Positions 31,736-44,230 of a stretch of DNA of 64,000 bases are shown piece after piece. The stretch spans positions 490,322,453 to 490,386,452 of the forward strand of contig CM060923.1 of the NCBI GenBank assembly GCA_030737875.1, given 5' to 3'. Source of the DNA: Allium sativum. Taxonomy: Eukaryota > Streptophyta > Magnoliopsida > Asparagales > Amaryllidaceae. Position numbers and translations under genes: made by a program. The notes beneath the pieces are model-generated. The model did no database searches, was not told the DNA's origin, and saw only the letters and a list, made by a program, of their open reading frames with translations. Every line of letters starts with the position of its first letter. Position 1 is the stretch's first letter.

Positions 31736-34700
31736 TGTAACACCCCACCTCCGTTAAGGTCACTCACAAAGGGAATGCCTTAACTTTGGTGGAGCATTTT
31801 AGTAAACAGAACAGAAACTTACAAGACAGATAAAACAGTACTTGAAAAATTTTAACTTTATTACAGCGGAAACAGAAATTAATATGGTTACATCCTTTCA
31901 ATTTCAGAATTCAAGTACAAAATATCAGTCTTGTACAAAAGCCTTCAAAATGCATAGTTTAAAATCATAATCCCCATGGAACGGAAGCTATACAGAGCCA
32001 AGCCATACTTTAAGCACTTCAAGCAAAGAGAAATCCAGATCAAGCTAAAGTATTTCCCTCCTTGGATAACCTGGGGGGGAAAACGGAAGAAAGGAGGCGA
32101 AACAACAAGGGTCAGACAAAAAGTCTGGCAAGTCCAGTGACTTTCAGCATATGAACAGATAATAATAATATGATATGAACATAAAACTGGATGTGAGATA
32201 ACTATAACAGGTGTAGCAGATATAACAGAAAAACAGAATGATATAAACTATTGTTTTACACTTCTCTGCACTAATACTAGTATAGCAGAATTAGGTGTCT
32301 CCCTAATGTCTAAATTGAAGCAGGAACGGGTACAGAATACTTTAACAGAAACAGAATGCTAATAATGGGCCTTTACTACCCGATCAGAAACAGACAGAAG
32401 CAGGAACAGATTTATCTCTACGGAAACAGAATGTAAAATTAGGTGTACACTATTAATGGGCCTTTACCACCCGAACAAACGGTACCACACAGAAACAGAC
32501 AGGTGTTACCACCCAATAGAAACAGACGGTACCAACAGAAACAGACAGAACTAAGCGTACCCTAAAACCCTACCCCAAGCGATCGGCTCCCTAATACATA
32601 AATATCCTGTATCGGCCCCACGGTAGGGTGTATCACTCCCTAAAGTGACAACCAATTGGCACAGACCTATTTACAGATGTCACGGCGTCTTACATCCTCA
32701 GAGGCAGACCGGGATCCATGCACGCACATGACCCGGTTGGAACGCACCATCGACACCCCTCGCCATTATCAGAATGAACCACTTATAATTAGTTCAGTAA
32801 GCGTGCCCGGACCCTACCTACTGTTGGGTCAAAGTTTTGATACCAGAAAGGGTTACTGACTAATATGGGTCCCAAACAACAGATGACACAAGTAATTCCC
32901 CTCCTAACCTTGTGTCCCCAGACTAACAGATCTCAGATTAACTTGTTTACAAGTTCAGACATACAGAATTCAGATTTACTAGTTCATAGATTAAGTTAAC
33001 AAGTTTTCAGACTAACAGATCAGATGTACAGATTTTTCAGATTTGTCTAACTTTGTATTGGGCCTACAGATTCATGGACGGGTTTACTACACCTATTAAT
33101 CCAGTTGGTTTAACCCTATTTTCCCCCAATACGTTTTAGACGTCATTCTTATCTTAGATTTGCATTAATTAATTATTAATGCCCAGACCTCTCACATTAG
33201 GTCGCTAGCTTGTGGCCGCTGGATGGGCCGGGCGGTTCCGGGCAGACTTCTGCCACAAGCCAGACCTAACCTCGTGTCTTAAGCAGGTTATGACTAACTT
33301 CTCACATTAGAACCTATTGTTTGCGGCCACTGGATGTGCCGGGCGGTTCCGGGCAGAATTACGCCGCAAACTCATTCTAACCTCGAGTTAGCCATGTTTA
33401 TCTTTGCGGCCAATTAATTAATAATTTACCGTTTATGCGCACGCCCAATATATATACCAATTCATATTATATCAATAACAGGATGATTATATCAACACAG
33501 CAGATAACAGACTTTAGCAGATAACAGATTTTATATGACTTAACGGATTTAACAGATTTAGCAACTTAGCAGATTTTGGCATATAACAGGTTAGGCATTT
33601 CAACCGACAAATTTAACAAATTAGGCATTTCAATCTAATTAGCAGTCTAGGCAGTATAACAAAACTAGCAGTTTAGGCAACTTGGCAAATTAGCATATTT
33701 AGCAAATTTAATATTTCTAAAGGTTCTATTTACATGCCTTGCCTAATCATAAATTGGCCTAAATTCATATGCCTAAATAATTGTCGTGATTCACACTAAG
33801 ATCATATACTTCCATGTTTGCATACCTTTACATAGCACAGAATATGGACATAATTTACCCTATAACATATGTTCCAATTTTTGTTAAACTAACCTTATAC
33901 AGCAGATTCACATATAAATTATACCAAATATGATCATTAGTTACAGTGCATGCCATATATGCAAAATTCCCTATTTAGGTGTAATCACAATAGTAGAGAT
34001 CCTAATTAATGTAAATCTTTTACACCTACGTTTCCATATCCTTCTTCTTATTAAGTCATGAATCATTATGCAAAATATACCCAACAATCTAAATCATATC
34101 TTCTAAAAAAATCAGATCTTGACTTTTATATGCATTTTGTCCAAAGTCTCAAATCATATGTAATCATACAATGGTTCCTCTTTTCTTCTATCATAGAATA
34201 TGCATAGATCCAAATCTAGTTTACAACATATGCTCATCTTTTTTTCTAATTAATTACAGATCTAAATTACAACATAACTATGCATACAACATATATAAAT
34301 TATATGTTCATAGTCAAATTTATGCATCCAATCCCAAGTCACATGTCCAATATATTTTATGCCTCAGACCTAAAGTCATACATTCAATTCAGTCTTGTCA
34401 AATTTCGCATCATTCATCCCAAAATTTGCGTTCATACGTTCATCTCTTATGAGATTAGGCACAGGCTCGTGGTAGCCTGGCTATAGAAACAGAAAAGAAG
34501 AAAAGGGATACAGAACAGTCACAGAAAAACAGATCTGACAGAAGAGAATATATATACAGTCTCAGATTCAGAATTAAAAACATATCAAAATTATAATTAA
34601 CGTTTATAGCGGAAAATAACTGTACTTGCCTTGATTGGATTAAAGAAAGGACTTTAGTTGTTACAGAATTGTTGCAGAAGCTTTTATCTCAAATTTGAAT

Positions 34701-35364
34701 TTAGGATGATGTTGATTGACTTCTAGTTTTGATTCTAGCGGAGTAGCGACGCCATTTTTATTTTTAATTAGAAGAAGAGAGCAATGGAGGCTAGAGAATT
34801 GTGTTAGAGACTTAGGTTAGGTAGAGTCTAGGGTCATTTTTATAGAGTTTATGAACTGATTAGGACCATCGATGTTGCTTGGATTGATCGTAGCCATTCA
34901 TTCGAAAGAGAGGCCAACTAGAGCCTGCCACCTAGCCCTAATGATAAAGCATGCTTCTGAAAATCGACCAACATAGACTAGGCCAGCCAGGGTGGACTGG
35001 GTTCGACCTGGGTCTGGACCAGGTCGACAGCCCTGTCGACCTGGCTAGACCAGGTCGACAGCCCAGTCGACCTGGGTGCATTAGGCGGGATTTTTCCCGC
35101 CCTGGCCAATTGGGCCCGGTTTTTAATTTTAAACTTGATTTTCTGAGCTGTTTTATTCTGTTCGAATTTTAAACTTAATTCAGAAACTTCCGAAGGCCAT
35201 ATCTTCTTCATACGGACTCCGTTTTTCGAAAACTCGGACTCTATTTCGCGTATTTTTCCGAGACGAACGCAATGGCGTATCTCGTTTCCCTTATTTCTTT
35301 GATTTCAAATTAATTATACTTTAATTTATGACTTTCACGGTTATAGAATTCGCGGGGTGTTACA
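31736..35364 (-). repeat. Element E 5' LTR (3,629 bp)
   Basis: Same sequence as 25977-29613 with scattered single-base changes and a 12-bp deletion in the GTCGAC cluster. The TATA box on the minus strand is near 34836-34845. The small open frames are duplicates of those in the other LTR and are not credible genes. Confidence 0.95.
33186..33391 (-). other. Tandem pair of conserved LTR hairpins (E, 5' LTR)
   Basis: Copies at 33186-33278 and 33294-33391. In the second, the minus strand pairs GTTTGCGGC with GCCGCAAAC over 9 bp, which the sister LTR has lost at two positions. Other details are as for 27424-27629. Confidence 0.78.
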
Positions 35365-35369
35365 GATGT

Positions 35370-35684
35370 ATAATGATTATGTTATCATATGGATGATGCA
35401 TTTTGGTGAATGATTGTGCACTTATGTAGATATTGTATGTGTCGATAGGGTTCTCTCGCATACATAATGGATGCATGGCACTATCATGGTTTGCATATGT
35501 TCATACATTAGATAGGGAACATATACACACACTTTTTGCATATGCTCATACATCATTAGAAACTGTTTTAAGGACAATGGATGCCCGTGTTTGATGGATT
35601 GAGTAGATGGTTTTTTGGATGGTAGGATATGCATTCTCCTTAGCTTAGAGATTTCGGGGACGAAATCCTTTAAGGAGGGGAGAA
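35370..35684 (+). other. 3' non-coding region and polypurine tract of D
   Basis: Continues from 25971 after element E and its duplication gatgt. It ends TTTCGGGGACGAAATCC then TTTAAGGAGGGGAGAA, directly before the 3' LTR at 35685. It matches the reverse complement of the corresponding regions of B and E. Confidence 0.9.
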
Positions 35685-38600
35685 TGTAACACCCCGAATT
35701 TCGGTTAATGCTAAAATTCACAAATTAAAGAATAACTAATCCCAGATGTGGGAATTAGGGGAAACGGGTTACACCATTGCGTTCGTCTCGGAAAAATACG
35801 CAAAATATAGTCTGAGTTTTCGAAAATCGGAGTCCGTATGAAGAAGATATGGACGAACGAAGTTAGGCAGAAAAACCGAAAAACTAGCCAGAATGCACTG
35901 GCGCACTTGTGAAGTGCGCCAACACAAAAATGCACTGGCGCACTTGTGAAGTGCGCCAACACATTTTTACACTGGCGCACTTGGGAAGTGCGCCCGTGTC
36001 GAGCCAGAAACCTGCACAGCTTTCTGGGTGGCCTGGTGCACCATTTTAGGGTTTAGGCTGTGTTTTGGGGCTGGTTTCTGGAAGCTTCCGAGATCGGATG
36101 GTCCTAATCTAATTTAGGGTTAATCTAATGGCCTAAAACACTTGCCTAATCCTATAAATAAGACCCTAAGCTAGCCCTAAATGGTCATAATCCTATCTCC
36201 TAACTAAACTATGCCAAAATTTTCTTTGATCATGGCCTCCACTCAAAACCCTAGCCTCCATCCTATTTCTAAACTATTTCTATGAAGGCTTTCATGTGCA
36301 TACAAGCATCTTTGAGTTGTATGAGTGATCATTGGCTTGCATTCATCATCAAGTTGCAAGCTTTATGTTCAAGGCTAGAGTTTTTGGGTGATTTGTGGCA
36401 AGGGTTTGCTTATTGGAGTTTAGTGGTGAGTTTCTATAGACTTAACAATCAATTGTTAAATTGATTATGATAGGATATGATAAGATATGGCTATGTTTGT
36501 GGAATCAATGTGTTTATGCAAGTTTAGTATAGTGTATGTTGTGTGTTATATGCAAGTTTAATGCTATGTTTTATGATGCAAAACACTATGTTGAACATTG
36601 ATTCATATGTAACATGTTATGCAAGCTATATGGGAGATTATATGCAAGTCTATATGTAACATGTTATGCAAGTTATGTATTTGATTTTATGCATGCTAAG
36701 TATTTGGTTTTATGCATGCTATGTATTTGGTTTTATGCATGCTAAGTATTTGGTTTTATGCGTGTTATGTATATGGTTTTATGCATGCTAAGTATTTGGT
36801 TTTATGCATGCTAAGTGTTTGGTTTTATGCAAGTTTGTCTCTTTTTATGATATGCATAATATATGCAAGTTTGTCTCTAAGTATGGCATGTTATGCAAGT
36901 TCATATGCAAGTTATGATACATATTCATATGCAAGTTATGATGCAAGTTCATATGCAAGTTATGATGCAAGTTCATATGCAAGTTTATGTGCAAGTTCAT
37001 ATGCAAGTTGTCTCTTTTATGATATGCATAATGCAAGTTTGGGTTAAATACTAGTTGGGTTTAATGTATGTTCATATATGCCAGTTGACACCTATTGAAC
37101 CCATGATAAAGTTACATGCTATGTTGGCTAAACCCATGACCTTTGTGATGAATCTTCCCTTTATTATGTCGTGTTATGAGAACGAACTACGTGGGGAACG
37201 ATGGGGTTAATATGCATGTTAATAAAATGATGTGAAATGGGTATGATTAATCATACCACAAATTAAATGGACGTAATTGGGAATTTACCTATTAAGTTAG
37301 GTCTACCCATACTATGGAATTGGGAATTTACCTATTGAGGTAGGTCTACCCATATTCTTAAAAATGTGTAATTAATTAGGCATAATTAATTCAAATTATG
37401 GGGGTGATTAATTAGGTGTAATTAATCAACTAAGACACGAGGTTGGACCCTTTTGTAGCGGAAGTCTGCCCGGAACCGACCGGCCATCCAGCAGCTACAA
37501 ATGATTGGCCCAATTTGAGAGGTCTTAGTCATAAACTAAATACGTGATTAAAGTAAAGACACGAGGTTAGACCTTTTTATGATAGAAGTCTGCCCGGAAC
37601 CAACCGGCATATCCAGCAGTCATAAAAGATGGTCTAATGTGAGAGGTCTTTATGAGGTCATGATCTTAATTAATTAAGAAACACTTAACCATATTAGCAT
37701 GTAGAGGGACATGAGGGGTTAAGTGGGTGCCTTGGGTGGCATGTGGAAATCTAGTGGGTTGCCTTGGGTGGCAATAGAAAATACGATTAGAATACTTAAC
37801 CAAAGAGGAACATGTAATTAAACATGGGTAAAGGGTTAAGTAAGTGCTTTGGGTGGCATGTGGAAATCTAGTGGGTGGCATGTGGAAATCTAGTGGGTGC
37901 CTTAAGTGGCAATTGATATATGATTAGATGACTTAACCAAACCTTAACATGTAGGTGGGCATGATTATAACAGGGGTTAAGTGGGATACACTAGATAAAA
38001 TAACAAGCTTAGGTGGTAGCTTGTGGGGGCCCATTTCAACCAATATCCCAAACGTATCTTAGTGGGCTCGACTCTAGTCGAGTGACGGGACACGCATATT
38101 GGGCTTGACTATAAGAGGCCAAAATGGGTTAGCGGTGGCAACGCATGACCAACGGGTTTCATATGCGTGTGTGGACCCGGGCTGGTAAATAAGATGTTGT
38201 TGCATCGTGTAGATATAAGCCGTGCACCGTTAGTTTTATCAGGTTGCCACGTTGGGGAATGGTACACCCCACGGTGGGGCCAGCACGGGTATCTACGTTA
38301 GGGAGCCGATCGAATGGGGAGTAGTGTGTACACCTAGTGGATTGTAGGGCCCCGTGGCGTCTACTTAGTCACCTAGGGGTACGCGAGAACTATTGAGTTA
38401 ATTTTATAAGTCCATGGGTGGGATCAACCTTTAAGTTAGGAATGACTGGTGTGGTGCAGTGTAGGAATTACCCTTGGGTTGGTAGATCTGGGGTGGTGTA
38501 ATCCAGTAATTATCCTTGGGTGGATAAATGCGTCTTTTCGGTTATCTTAGTACATCCTGTGTTTAGTTGGCTACTTAGTGTAGTCATTATCCCCAGAGGT

Positions 38601-39077
38601 ACCGTACCTTGTTTATATCATACCCTAATTACTTTAATGATTGTATTGTTAGGGTTATAGGACTCACTCAGACTTATGTCTGACCCCGTTGTTTCTTTAT
38701 CTTTTTCCCAACCCTCAGGTTTTCAGAGTGGGCCTAGCACTAGTGGGCTTTGATCAGACTACTTTATCTATCTTTTGGAGCTTGGACCGTGGATGTAAAG
38801 CTCAGTTTATCTTTTCTATTATGGCTATTAGGTTATGTAGTGGGATTATGTACTTTCGTTTTTATCAGGATGGATATTATGTACTTGACTCTTACTTATG
38901 GTTTTTGTGTAACCAAACATGTTTTACTTTCCGCTGAAATGATATGATGTTTTAAATTCTCAAGTATTACTTATATCTGTCTTGTTGTAATTTTTCTGTT
39001 CTATATTCACTTAAAATACTCCACCGATGTTATGGCATTCCCTTAATGAGTGACCGTAGCGGGTGTGGGGTGTTACA
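35685..39077 (+). repeat. Element D 3' LTR (3,393 bp)
   Basis: Matches 18741-22109 with few changes: three substitutions in the first 130 bases, then long identical stretches. It has one extra 22-bp copy of gtgggtggcatgtggaaatc near 37856-37900. It ends GGGGTGTTACA, followed by the target duplication gcgta. Confidence 0.96.
37434..37648 (+). other. Tandem pair of conserved LTR hairpins (D, 3' LTR)
   Basis: Copies at 37434-37524 and 37558-37648. In the second copy the apex reads CCGGAACCAACCGG, so the apical helix is complete here, whereas the 5' LTR copy has CCGA. Confidence 0.8.
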
Positions 39078-39079
39078 GC

Positions 39080-39123
<44 letters not shown>

Positions 39124-40736
39124 CAATTCACTTTTATTTCAACACATATATAATTTTTACAACGCATATATAACTTATACATCGAACGTACAACTTATAC
39201 AACGCTTATACAAGAAATGTACAACGCTTATATAACTCATACATCGACTATATAATTTATACATCGTCGTTTTCCATATTGTTTATAAATTAGAAATCTC
39301 ACATTGGGTTCCACTCCACCAAAAATAGCAGAAGGCTCAGAAAAATATGCGGTCTCTTCTAAAATGCAGAAGACGTCCTCACGGTCACGATGTTTCCTGT
39401 TTCATCGCATTTCGTTAACATAGCAAAAAGATATAATTTTTCAAAAGTTTGCAACACTTTAAAACTGTTGAAATCAGTTTATCAAAACCAAAGTCGTACC
39501 TCTTCTAAAATGTTCGAAACTAGGGTTTCATTTTTCGATCAAACGATGTAGTATGAGGCCGATCCACTAGCGCTACGCTGTCGAGCTTCGAAACCCGCGT
39601 CCAGGGGTGGTGGTGGGGTCCAGTCCGGTGCCACGGCGGAGGAGAAAATCGACTTGAGGCGGGCGGACTTCGTGGAGCTCGTGCTCGACCATGGAGCAAC
39701 GGTGAAGGACGAGGTCGGTCTTGATTTGATGAGGGGAGGGAGGCAGTTCGATTTTGGGGGGTGGCGCTGGCCAACGATGAACGGCGGCGTCGAATTTTAG
39801 GGGAGAAGGCGCGAAGGGGTTCCGCCGTTAATCGGTCCAGCGGGGAGAGAGAAATGATGAGCTGGGCCAATATTTTTTTTTTATTTATATATTTTAAAAT
39901 CTCTAAAATACCCCTTATACCGACGAACACCAATTCAAACCCAACGACTATCGTCCCTAGCGTTTTACCCCTATTCCGAACACAATGGGATATGTTTCGA
40001 AGGCCCATTCGACTATTTCAGTCTGTTATTTTTCAAATTAAAGTATAAAACATTTAATTTTTAACTTTGAACGTACATTTTAATTTGCCGGGACCACAAA
40101 ATGATTCGAAAAATTCCAGAAAATTAAATCTGGCTATGTGGGGACGATACGGTCCCAACAAAACTAGTTTCGTCGAATTCTGAGACCGTTTGCAAAAAGG
40201 CCCATTTTTGGTCGATCCAATTTAACTGTAATTGATCAAAACACATTTTCTTTTGCCACGCTCACATACTAGCTTCAAAATTATGAAATTTGAAACCTAG
40301 CAATAACTTCACATCCCGGATCCAACAAAAGTGGTTTCGTCGAATTCCGAGGTCTTATGCAAAATGGCCAATTTCACGGGCTATATAAATTCCATAGCGA
40401 CCGTCCTGAAAATTCATTCGGCCATAACTTTTGCTTTCCGCTATGAAAATTCGATTTTTCAGATTCGTTAGAAAGGTATTCACTAACAGATTTAAATATT
40501 TTTGGTTTCACTAAAATCCGGATTGTTTTGCACCCGGTACAGTACGACAAATTTTGAAACTACAGCGCCATTTCAGGCCTTGTTTATAATTATTATTAAT
40601 TATATTCGCTTTCAATTGTCGATTCAAACTCAATTTCCATTGCCATTATTTAAAATATTTATTTTAAATATTTAAAATCTATTATTTTAGCCAATTTAAA
40701 ATTTTTAAATTGGTTCAGATTTTCTGGGTCGTTACA
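39078..40736 (-). repeat. Element C 3' LTR, part 2 (upstream part)
   Basis: Aligns with 49153-50799. On the minus strand it starts TGTAACGACCCAG after the polypurine tract at 40737. A TATA-like ATATATAAATAAA lies near 39880-39893, followed by a GC-rich segment (39540-39870) that would be the start of the transcript. Two blocks around ttcgtcgaattc (40160-40250 and 40310-40400) look like an old internal duplication. Confidence 0.93.
39081..39122. repeat. (TA)21 microsatellite next to the D insertion
   Basis: 21 TA units, against 8 at the matching place in the other LTR of C (49156-49171). The target duplication of D overlaps the start of the array. Confidence 0.95.
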
Positions 40737-41005
40737 ATCTCCCCCACTTAAAACTTTTCGTCCCCGAAAAGGAACAAAGTCGAAAGTGGGTTGATAAATC
40801 CACAATCCCACAATACAACAACCAATTTGTTTTTAACCTTCCAAAAAAATATACTAATCAAATCCTATATTCCTTTAAAAATTATTTTCCTTTAAAAATC
40901 ATTCAGAGTATAGAATAAATAGTGCACATCCATGGGAAGAAAATAGCAACAGAATAGAGGATTACATGATAATGCAAAGTATTGTAAATGTACCTTGCAC
41001 TGGAG
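40737..41005 (-). other. Polypurine tract and 3' non-coding region of C
   Basis: The minus strand reads CGGGGACGAAAAG then TTTTAAGTGGGGGAGAT directly before the LTR. The remaining 240 bases after the pol stop are non-coding. Confidence 0.9.
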
Positions 41006-44000
41006 TCAATCAGAGATATCTACTCGGCATCTAGGATAAGCTTTCTGAATGCTCTCCTCAGTTTCCCAAGTACAATCTCGCGGATCTCCACTCCATTGCA
41101 CTTTGACTAAGTGAACTTTCTTGTTCCTCAGCTCTTTGGTTTCTTTGCCGATAATCTTTAGCGGCTCTCTTCTCACAGCTAATTCGGGAGTAATTTCAAT
41201 GTCATGTTGAGCTGCTTCTTCCACGATCAAGTCTGGATCATGAACGTGTTTTCGAAGTTGAGATATATGAAATACATCATGAACTCCAGGCAACCAATTA
41301 GGCAGTTTGACCCTATAAGCGAGAGTTCCAATCCGTTCCAGAATAGGAAACGGGCCAATGAATTTGGGCGCCAACTTTCCCGTTTTACCGAACCGAATAA
41401 CTCCTCTCATCGGCGATACTTTCAAATATACATAGTCGCCAACTTCAAAGGATATATCTCTTCTTCTTCTATCGACATAGCTCTTTTGTCGGCTTTGAGC
41501 GGCGAGTAATCGCTTTTTGATAAAATCGACTTTGTCGGCAGCTTCTCGAATCATATCAGGACCCAACACAAGTCTATTTCCTGGTTCGACCCAACAAGCA
41601 GGAGATCGGCACGGTCTACCATATAATGCTTCGAATGGTGACATTGTCAGACTCGCCTGGTAGCTGTTGTTATAAGAGAATTCAGCCAAATGCAGATTGT
41701 CTTCCCAGGATCCACCGAAATCTATAACACAAGCACGCAATAGATCTTCTAAAATGCGATTCACCCTCTCAGTCTGACCGTCTGTCTGAGGATGATAAGC
41801 GGTGCTCAAGTTCAACTTCGTTCCCAGCTCGACTTGAAATGCTTCCCAGAATTTGCTAGTGAATATTGTATCTCTATCACTGACTATACTGAGTGACACT
41901 CCATGTAGTCTAACTATTTCCCTGAAGTATATCTGCGCCAGACTCTGAGCAGTTCTGTTAGATCTGACAGGTATGAAATGGGCGGTCTTCGTGAAGCGAT
42001 CTACGATCACCCAAATACTGTCATTTCCTTTTCTTGTTCTGGGCAAACCATCAATGAAATCCATAGAAATATGTTCCCACTTCCAACCAGGAACTTCTAG
42101 TGGTTGTAACAATCCAGCCAATTTCTGTTGGTCGCTTTTGACTAGCTGGCAAGTAGGGCATCGGCTAACGTATATTGAAACGTCTCTTTTCATAGCCTTC
42201 CACCAGAATGTTCTTTTGAGATCGTTATACATTTTGGCCACACCAGGATGGATACTCAGCTTGGACTTGTGACACTCGTCTAACACTTCCCTTTTTAGCT
42301 CAGGAATGTCAGGAACACAAATCCTTCCTTTTAACCTCAAGGTCTCGTCGTTATCTATTTGAAAACACGAGGGTTCGACTTTCTGAATCCTTTTGATCAT
42401 ATCCCTAATAAAGTTATCCTCCTTCTGAAGAATAGATATTTTGTCAATCAAGGAAGTCTTAATAATAAAGCTGGCGATCATTACATTATTTCGGCTCAGC
42501 GCATCGGCCACGACATTGGCTTTCCCTGGAGTATATATAATTTCAAAATCGTATGCTGCAAGAAACTCCAGCCAACGTTGTTGTCTCAGATTCAGGTCTT
42601 TCTGAGTGAACAGATACTTTAACGACTGGTGATCTGTAAACAGTTCAAATCTCTCACCCAAAAGATAGTGTCTCCAGATTTTCAAAGCGAATACTATAGC
42701 CAATAACTCAAGATCATGAGTTATGTAGTTCTTCTCGTGTGGCTTCAGTTGACGACTAGCATAAGCTATCACTTGGCCTCTTTGCATTAACACTACGCCA
42801 AGGCCTTCTCTAGAAGCATCAGTCCAGACATTTAAATCCTGGTTACCATCGATGATGGTTAACACTGGAGCAGTTGTTAATCTCAACTTTAGCTCTTCAA
42901 AAGCCTCCTCACTTTCTGGAGTCCATTTAAATTTAGAGTGCTTCTTTGTAAGCTTCGTTAAATGACCTGATATCTTCGAAAAGTCTTTAACGAATTTCCG
43001 GTAATAGCTAGCATATCCGAGAAAACTACGGACTTCAGTGGGGGTGCTGGGCTGTTTCCAATTCTGAATGGCCGTGATTTTGCTTGGATCCACAGCGATT
43101 CCTTCATTCGATACGACGTGGCCCAGAAATTTTACTTCATCTTGCCAGAAGATACATTTGGAAAATTTGGCTTTTAATACATTCCGTCTCAGAATTTCTA
43201 GAACCTGTTCCAGATGTTTTTCATGTTTGGCCTTTGATTTAGAGAAGATTAGAATATCGTCAATGAAAACCAGAACAAATTTATTCAATACTCCTCTGAA
43301 TACTCTGTTCATCAGATCGACGAAGTAAGCTAGAGCGTTACATAAGCCGAACGGCATTACTAACCACTCGTAGAATAAGTCGGGACCTCTGAATGCTGTC
43401 ATTGGAACACACTCTTCGGCAATTCGAAGTTGATGGAACCCTGTAGCTAGGTCCATTCTTGAAAATACTTGTGCCCCATTTAATCGATCCAACAAATCAT
43501 CTATTCGCGGCAATGGATATTTGTTCTTTATGGTCTGCTTGTTCAAATCACGATAATCCACACATAGCCGTAGAGTACCATCAGATTTTGGGACAAATAC
43601 CACTGCTGCACCCCGATCCGAGAAACTAGGCCTGATCAGACCCTTCCATACTAGCTGTCGTGTTTGATTGTCTAATTCCTCTTTCTCTTTCAAGGACATT
43701 CTTCGAATAGCGTGAACTACCGGCCTTGCATTCGGAATCAAAGCAATCTTGAAATCTATTTCTCTCTGCGGAGGTAAGCGAACAACTTCTTCGAACACAT
43801 CCGCATAGTTCTTGACGACAGGGATGTCTTTCACTAGATCGGGGATATTCTCTGTGACTTCAGGGACATTTTCTATTTGGGCTGGAGAAACATCCAAAGC
43901 TGCCCAGAAGTCCTTTCTATTTGATGTTGGGCCTTCACAAGGTATGGTTATATAATCACCTGATTTAATCTTCGCCTTTACGACTTTGTCGGCGCATTTA

Positions 44001-44194
44001 ACCTCAGCTTCATATTTGGTCAACCAGTCTAACCCCAAGATAAGATCAAACTCTGTAAAATTCATGACGGCCGCGATGGTAGGGAACCGATAACGAGAAA
44101 AGGAAACTGGCACTCCACAAATCCAACTGAGATCAATGGAACCCCCAACCGGATTCTGGACTGTCATTGGTTCCTTGAGCTTCTTCAAATTCAA
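41006..44194 (-). CDS. pol: Pol polyprotein of gypsy element C
   Basis: 1,062 codons open from the first Met after the in-frame TGA at 44231-44233; the same frame extends upstream to that stop. Order: rest of the protease (LILGLDWL), reverse transcriptase (about 165-350; [31 protein letters not shown], catalytic FIDD at about 309-312), RNase H (WTDAS near 457, [10 protein letters not shown]), integrase zinc finger (His near 641, CPTC near 679), integrase core with Asp in SMDFIDG, Asp in VSDRD and Glu in TERVNR (about 713, 772, 809), C-terminal domain, and a chromodomain at about 1010-1050 ([29 protein letters not shown]). All catalytic residues are present. It would replicate and integrate the element. 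As written it lacks the protease N-terminus unless the stop is read through. Confidence 0.93.
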   Translation of the reverse strand: MNLKKLKEPMTVQNPVGGSIDLSWICGVPVSFSRYRFPTIAAVMNFTEFDLILGLDWLTKYEAEVKCADKVVKAKIKSGDYITIPCEGPTSNRKDFWAALDVSPAQIENVPEVTENIPDLVKDIPVVKNYADVFEEVVRLPPQREIDFKIALIPNARPVVHAIRRMSLKEKEELDNQTRQLVWKGLIRPSFSDRGAAVVFVPKSDGTLRLCVDYRDLNKQTIKNKYPLPRIDDLLDRLNGAQVFSRMDLATGFHQLRIAEECVPMTAFRGPDLFYEWLVMPFGLCNALAYFVDLMNRVFRGVLNKFVLVFIDDILIFSKSKAKHEKHLEQVLEILRRNVLKAKFSKCIFWQDEVKFLGHVVSNEGIAVDPSKITAIQNWKQPSTPTEVRSFLGYASYYRKFVKDFSKISGHLTKLTKKHSKFKWTPESEEAFEELKLRLTTAPVLTIIDGNQDLNVWTDASREGLGVVLMQRGQVIAYASRQLKPHEKNYITHDLELLAIVFALKIWRHYLLGERFELFTDHQSLKYLFTQKDLNLRQQRWLEFLAAYDFEIIYTPGKANVVADALSRNNVMIASFIIKTSLIDKISILQKEDNFIRDMIKRIQKVEPSCFQIDNDETLRLKGRICVPDIPELKREVLDECHKSKLSIHPGVAKMYNDLKRTFWWKAMKRDVSIYVSRCPTCQLVKSDQQKLAGLLQPLEVPGWKWEHISMDFIDGLPRTRKGNDSIWVIVDRFTKTAHFIPVRSNRTAQSLAQIYFREIVRLHGVSLSIVSDRDTIFTSKFWEAFQVELGTKLNLSTAYHPQTDGQTERVNRILEDLLRACVIDFGGSWEDNLHLAEFSYNNSYQASLTMSPFEALYGRPCRSPACWVEPGNRLVLGPDMIREAADKVDFIKKRLLAAQSRQKSYVDRRRRDISFEVGDYVYLKVSPMRGVIRFGKTGKLAPKFIGPFPILERIGTLAYRVKLPNWLPGVHDVFHISQLRKHVHDPDLIVEEAAQHDIEITPELAVRREPLKIIGKETKELRNKKVHLVKVQWSGDPRDCTWETEESIQKAYPRCRVDISD

Positions 44195-44230
44195 ATCCAG
44201 TTTCTTAGCTGCCTCTTTGGAAATGAAGCT

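Larger units (their letters stand above)
25977..35364 (-). mobile_element. Element E: gypsy TR-GAG (gag only), recently inserted
   Basis: Two LTRs of about 3.63 kb (25977-29613 and 31736-35364) enclose only 2.1 kb. On the minus strand: primer-binding site, an intact 302-codon gag with two zinc knuckles, about 500 bp of unassigned sequence, a 3' region like that of B and D, and a polypurine tract. No protease or pol is present. It is flanked by the perfect duplication gatgt and sits in D's 3' non-coding region. The LTRs are nearly identical by eye. This matches the TR-GAG class of non-autonomous elements, which would depend on pol from a related full element. Confidence 0.93.
18741..39077 (+). 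mobile_element. Element D: Tekay-like gypsy, young LTRs, decayed interior
   Basis: A plus-strand element: 5' LTR 18741-22109, primer-binding site, gag and pol relics 22390-25788, polypurine tract, 3' LTR 35685-39077. It is inserted in C's 3' LTR with the perfect 5-bp duplication gcgta. Element E (25977-35364) sits in its 3' non-coding region. The LTRs look about 99% alike by eye, yet the interior has lost most of gag and RNase H and carries stops in RT and integrase. That many lesions are unlikely to have arisen after insertion. Confidence 0.95.

Noticed and set aside
39520..40008. 162-residue minus-strand frame as a host gene
   Set aside because: It lies wholly inside C's LTR, is repeated in the other LTR, has low-complexity composition and no recognisable domain. 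Kept only as a finding.
41204..43328. Plus-strand frames opposite C's pol
   Set aside because: Shadows of the long minus-strand pol frame.
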